Assembly: GCA_949358305.1 (NCBI GenBank)
Contig: OX442323.1
Coordinates: 8,308,001-8,372,000, forward strand
Length of the DNA: 64,000 nt
Direction of reading: 5' to 3'
Source: Strigamia acuminata
Lineage: Eukaryota; Arthropoda; Chilopoda; Geophilomorpha; Linotaeniidae
Below are positions 59,479-64,000 of this stretch, one piece after another. The position numbers were made by a program, and so were the translations under genes. The notes beneath the pieces were generated by a model that saw nothing but the letters and a program-made list of their open reading frames with translations, did not search any database and was not told the origin of the DNA. Numbering within the stretch: the stretch's first letter is position 1; each line of letters starts with the position of its first letter.

Positions 59479-61174
59479 AAATCAACGCACCATGAGGAGC
59501 AATACAAGGGGGAAAGAGGGAAGGGAGATTACATGGCCATTTTGGCTGGAAAAAGTTTAAGGTGCCCCCGAAGCACAACCTGATTTTGAGGCCCTGGTGA
59601 TTCCAAGGACCTAAGCACGCGCTTTTTTTTCCAATTCAACCACTCTTTGACTGCCAAAAACCCACCACTTACCCTAAACCCAATTGCCGATTAAACCCCC
59701 TCAAAAAACCCAATAAACCCCCCAAAAAATCCACGATTCGACCTTTGAGGTCCATGAATGAAAAACCACTCGCCTGACCTAAATATTAATGCGTTAACAC
59801 GCGAATACGTGATGAATAGAAACGATGAAACAAAAAACGCTCTGAATATTTCACAAGGACATACAAGAAATTACTCTGCACTTCGCTTTCCAGTCCCGCT
59901 GATGAATAAATAAACCAAACAGTCATAAAAATTGGTTAAATTTATACAAGCCATCTGCGAAATAACTCTACTTGATGGCACCCAGACACCTTCCAACTGA
60001 AAAATTCATGCAGCAATTACACAAGCAAAACTTTAATTACAAATTGCTCTCATTTATGCACGTTACTTACTCCATGACAAATTACATTGTCAACAAAAAG
60101 TTGCACACAGCCCATAAACACAAACACAAACAAAAAAATTCAACTCCAAAATCAAATAAGTCAAACATGATCGATGCATGTATTCCAGCAATATTGTGTT
60201 GCCTAGCAACACTGTCAGAGATGAAAATGGACACATTCCAATCAATTTCTATTTTTAAAAAATATAACTTCATGTATTCCCCACCTCCAATGAATGTTTG
60301 TTGCACTGCAAATGGCACATACACTCTCGGCGCGAGTTGGTCAACATTACCTCTCCCTCGGACCATTGTGGCTGATTGGAGACGCTGAATGGCTGGAGGA
60401 TTTTAGTGGGTCCCTCTACAAAGGCGACGCTCCACTCTAATATCGTCAATAAAGTAAAGAGTTGATGGGAGAGTCGGCTTGGTAATTGTTTAGCTTGAAA
60501 AACAACTTGTAAACCTGTAAAAAGAGAACAACCGAGCAATTTTTTTCCTTCCCCGTTGCCTAGCAACGCAGTTTCCGATTCTGGGATAAGCAAATCAAGC
60601 GTTTAACTGCATCCACGGGAAGCAGTTTAGAGGTCAAGTGCATAGTGTTGCTTTTGCTGATGCATCGTGAAAACGTGACGTCACCGTGCTGAGACGACGT
60701 TCCATTTTAATAGATAAATTCGACCGGCCAACAGAAATCTATAGTTTTCACACGAATGCTTAATAAGTGTGGCATTCAACAAATTGCACGGAATTACACG
60801 CTTATTAAATATATTAATGATGTCGTCGCAGATTAAAAATGATTTAAAAATGAAACTACGCCAGTTCATCTTTCGCTCAATGAATTTCAGAATTCAACTC
60901 GTAAATCACAACGAAAACACGTAATAAACACCGGCTTCTATTTACCCGCACACTATTTTAACTGAAAAATACGCTTTAAAAAACGTTTCTTTCTTCAGAC
61001 ATGATTTATACTACTGAATCCACAGAATCCACACTACATTTCATAGACTACTTAATCAGAATTGCGCACTAAAAACATGGCATTATCTTGTAATTCAACA
61101 AACAAACAAGCACATATTCATTACGTATGTGCAAAACAGAATAATTTTCAATCCGGATCATTTTCAACCAGGAT
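59479..61174. other. Unique spacer, no gene found
   Basis: Two open frames near 59972-60388 and on the opposite strand have no recognised family and amino-acid make-up typical of chance frames. Confidence 0.35.
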
Positions 61175-61720
61175 TATTTTCGACGAGGTCGAAAAAAATC
61201 CTGATGAAAACATTCCTGGTCGAAAAGAATCCTAATCGAAAAGAATCCTGGTCGAAAAGAATCCTAATCGAAAATAATCCTGGTCGAAAATAATCCTGGT
61301 CGAAAATAATCCTGGTCGAAAATAATCCTGGTCGAAAATAATCCTGGTCGAAAATAATCCTGGTCGAAAATAATCCTGGTCGAAAATAATCCTGGTCGAA
61401 AATAATCCTGGTCGAAAATATTCCTGGTCGAAAATAATCCTGGTCGAAAATATTCCTGGTCGAAAATAATCCCGCTCGAAAATAATTCTGATCGAAATGA
61501 ATCTAAGTTGACAGAATTCCTGGTCGAAAGGATTCCTGGTCGAAAAAATTCCTGGTCGAAAGGATTCCTGGTCGAAAGAATTCCTTGTCGAAAGGATTCC
61601 TGGTCGAAAGAATTCCTGGTCGAAAAAATTACCAGTCGAAAATAATTCAGCCGAAAATAATCTGGTCGAAAACAATCCACTCGAAAATACTCCTGGTCGA
61701 AAATAGTCCAGTCGAAAAAA
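61175..61720. repeat. 16-bp minisatellite open in all minus-strand frames
   Basis: About 33 copies of CCTGGTCGAAAATAAT; the central dozen are identical. On the minus strand three units translate to a 16-residue cycle (DYFRPGLFSTRIIFDQ) in any frame with no stop. This explains the 164- and 138-codon frames here. I treat it as a repeat, not a gene. Confidence 0.95.
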
Positions 61721-64000
61721 TCCCACCTTGCCCCACCAGCAATGCTTTTCTAGCCTCTAAGACAATTACAAATCCACACAAACCGTCGAGTTCTTCCCTA
61801 TTATTTTTTCCCCATCGACGCAACTCATCTTTAATTTCTCTCCCTCCATCACAGCTCCCTCTATCTGTTCTGCACTCAGCATCTCACATTCCCAGTCAAT
61901 ACACCATTTGCCACCATCGAAATGCCCTCGCCAACATCTCCGCTGACCCCAGAAATAAATATAACTCAAAAACAACTTCTCCTCCTTGAAAACCCCCGAC
62001 TCCGGTTTATCTCCAGCAACTGCGAGAAAATTCATTTCCTCTCCTCCTCACCGTCAGGTAAAAAGGCGAATAAAAAAGAAAGAAATGGCACGATGAAGTT
62101 TTCCATAGCAATCATCATCTTTAAAGCTTGCAGAAACGCTGATTCGGCTCTTCCATCACCTGAGTCGACACCTCAGCCTGCGGGCGCCACGCTCGAATTC
62201 ACCCTTCAATTACACGATAACGCGGGGTGCACGGGAGAGTAATGCGCGATTCAAAGATGATTTTAATAAGGTTTGCGCCGAGCGATTTTGCGCTTTTATG
62301 GACACGGGGTGAGGAACAAAGGGTGAGATAAGGAGAGTAGGACAATTTGAGGGGGCGATGGGTCGGGAAGTGTTGGGTTGGGGGGAATTTGGGGGCAATG
62401 AGGTGGCGGGGTGTTCAAGGGGGGGGGGGAGGATAATTTGGATTTTTCTGTCTTACCTTTGTCGGTGCGATGGAGATGTCGCAGTCGTTTTGGAGGAGAG
62501 AGAGGCAAGTCGCTGTTCTTTCGCCTGCACTCGCGGTTTGAGTGTGGCAGTTTGCGTTTCCAAGTGACACGTGAAGAGATGGCGCTCGTGTAACCGGCCT
62601 TATTTGAATTTACAAAACAAAACATTAATATGTTGATGTATTTTTGTTATTGTTGTTATTTTTTAAATTTAAAAAGTCGAAAAAAGTAAAAAATTTAAAA
62701 AAAAAATTTAAAAAATCCGAAAAAATTCGGAAAAAATCGGAAAAATTGCACAAATGTCGAAAAAAATTGTCAAAAATCGGAAAAAAAATAAAAGTTTCAA
62801 AAAATATTCTCAAAAAACCGGAACTAAAATAAAAATTCTAAAAAAAAAATACTTAAAAAATCGGAAAAAATTTTGAAATCCGACAAATTTCGATTAAATT
62901 AAATCGCAATTAACAACCAAACCGCTACTCCCAAATCCACCCCAACCACACTAAATTTATGATAAACAAATTTATTTCTTTTCACTCGAGGCTCACCTCG
63001 GCCATAACTTATTGCCGCACATAAACCCCCGCGTGATTGATGAGAAATCATTTTGAAAATTGGATGAATGATCCGGACAAATGAGCGCTGAGCACTTACA
63101 ATCTCGACTTATACCCGCACATTTATACCGATTGCACACTGCATTGCTCACTCATTCACACTTGAATAGCTCCACCTAACATTCTCACCTTAAAATTCCC
63201 CATCGATACTTTCGGCGCCCTCGAGACACTCAGATTTATCGCCATTAGCTCAGGTGGCCTTTTGCTTGCTTGCTCGCTTCCTGCTCCGTCTCAACACATC
63301 CATCAACTCTACAACAAAAACAAACGTATTTCATCCATTAAATACAACAACTTAATACAAAAAACAAAAAAAACAAAAATAAATAAAATAATTTTTTTTT
63401 TTTTTAAATTAAAAAAGAAAAAAAAATTCTCACTAGAGGTCTTAAATTTTAATCTTTAATTTAAAAGTCCATTCCTTCCACCCTAGATGGCACTTTCCAG
63501 CAGAATGGCTGGTTATGTTCACCATCTAAGTCGAAAAGTACTTATTTATGGCCACTTTAACCCAAATCTAACATCAACAATAAATGCGCCATATTGCGCA
63601 TGTGTGAAACTCGCAGCCAGCCGAATCTTCAAGAAATGAAAGAACTCGAATCCAACCAATTGGCCTCAATTGGCTTCAATTTGCCACGTTCGCCCTCAAT
63701 GGAATCGAGTACTTTGCATTTCTCGAAAACAATTCGTTTTTATTTATTCCTTCATTTCTGAATTCTCGTCCCCACCGAGGCACATGGAGGTCAATACTAA
63801 TTTACTCCAAGAATTCTCTTCTGCTGCAAACCATTAGCAGAAAACTGCAATCAAACCGGATGACCACATGGAACTTAAGTCCCTTCTGGTCCTTTTATTG
63901 AAATTGATTACCAGCATCTGCTTGATTGCCAGCAACCTTTTCCCTCACTATGCTTTTGCTCACAACTTAAGACAACAGGTAATTCATTCTCATACATGTT
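61721..64000. other. AT-rich spacer to the right edge, no gene found
   Basis: A G-rich stretch at 62340-62440 and a degenerate AAAAAATCGGAAAAA repeat at 62690-62880 are visible. No frame has a recognised family. Confidence 0.35.

Noticed and set aside
61232-61726. 164-codon minus-strand frame with FSTRIIFDQDYFRPG cycles
   Set aside because: It is the 16-bp array; all frames give the same peptide.

Overview
The window is nuclear DNA from an animal, most likely an arthropod. The genes are split by many short GT-AG introns. The proteins match insect-type families: ensconsin/MAP7, an rdgC/PPEF phosphatase and a TRP/TRPL/TRPgamma channel. A short run of CCTAA (TTAGG, the arthropod telomere unit) occurs inside the sequence. 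Species cannot be fixed from the sequence alone. Introns and spacers are very AT-rich and full of minisatellites and small DNA transposons.

Layout. 1-7260 (minus): ensconsin/MAP7, whose 3' end runs off the left edge. 9082-11162 (plus): a TMEM39 ER membrane protein, tail-to-tail with 11213-12497 (minus), a YccV-like (hemimethylated-DNA-binding fold) protein; only 50 bp separate the two stop codons. 13048-15570 (plus): an unrecognised four-helix membrane protein, head-to-head with the YccV gene. 16310-17255: a possible small secreted protein, followed by retroelement debris. 19075-24798 (plus): a full PPEF/rdgC calcium-regulated phosphatase of 15 exons. 25610-35655 (minus): a full TRP channel of 14 exons, with a 10-bp tandem duplication that breaks the frame of exon 13. 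35656-64000: about 28 kb in which I find no convincing conserved protein, holding long satellite arrays, hAT-type elements, a decayed tRNA-like sequence and unique AT-rich DNA.

Two of the recognised genes fit a phototransduction/calcium theme. In Drosophila, rdgC dephosphorylates rhodopsin and TRP-family channels carry the light current. Here the two genes lie side by side and convergent; whether that matters is open.

The most unusual feature is the tandem arrays. About fifteen arrays, unrelated in sequence, sit in introns and spacers, and most have unit lengths of about 10, 20-21, 31 or 41 bp, that is multiples of the DNA helical turn, with A/T tracts repeated in phase. This predicts curved DNA and recalls the periodic A/T clusters of nematode introns. 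Exon coordinates were deduced by eye from splice signals, reading frame and remembered family sequences; frames were checked by summing exon lengths.
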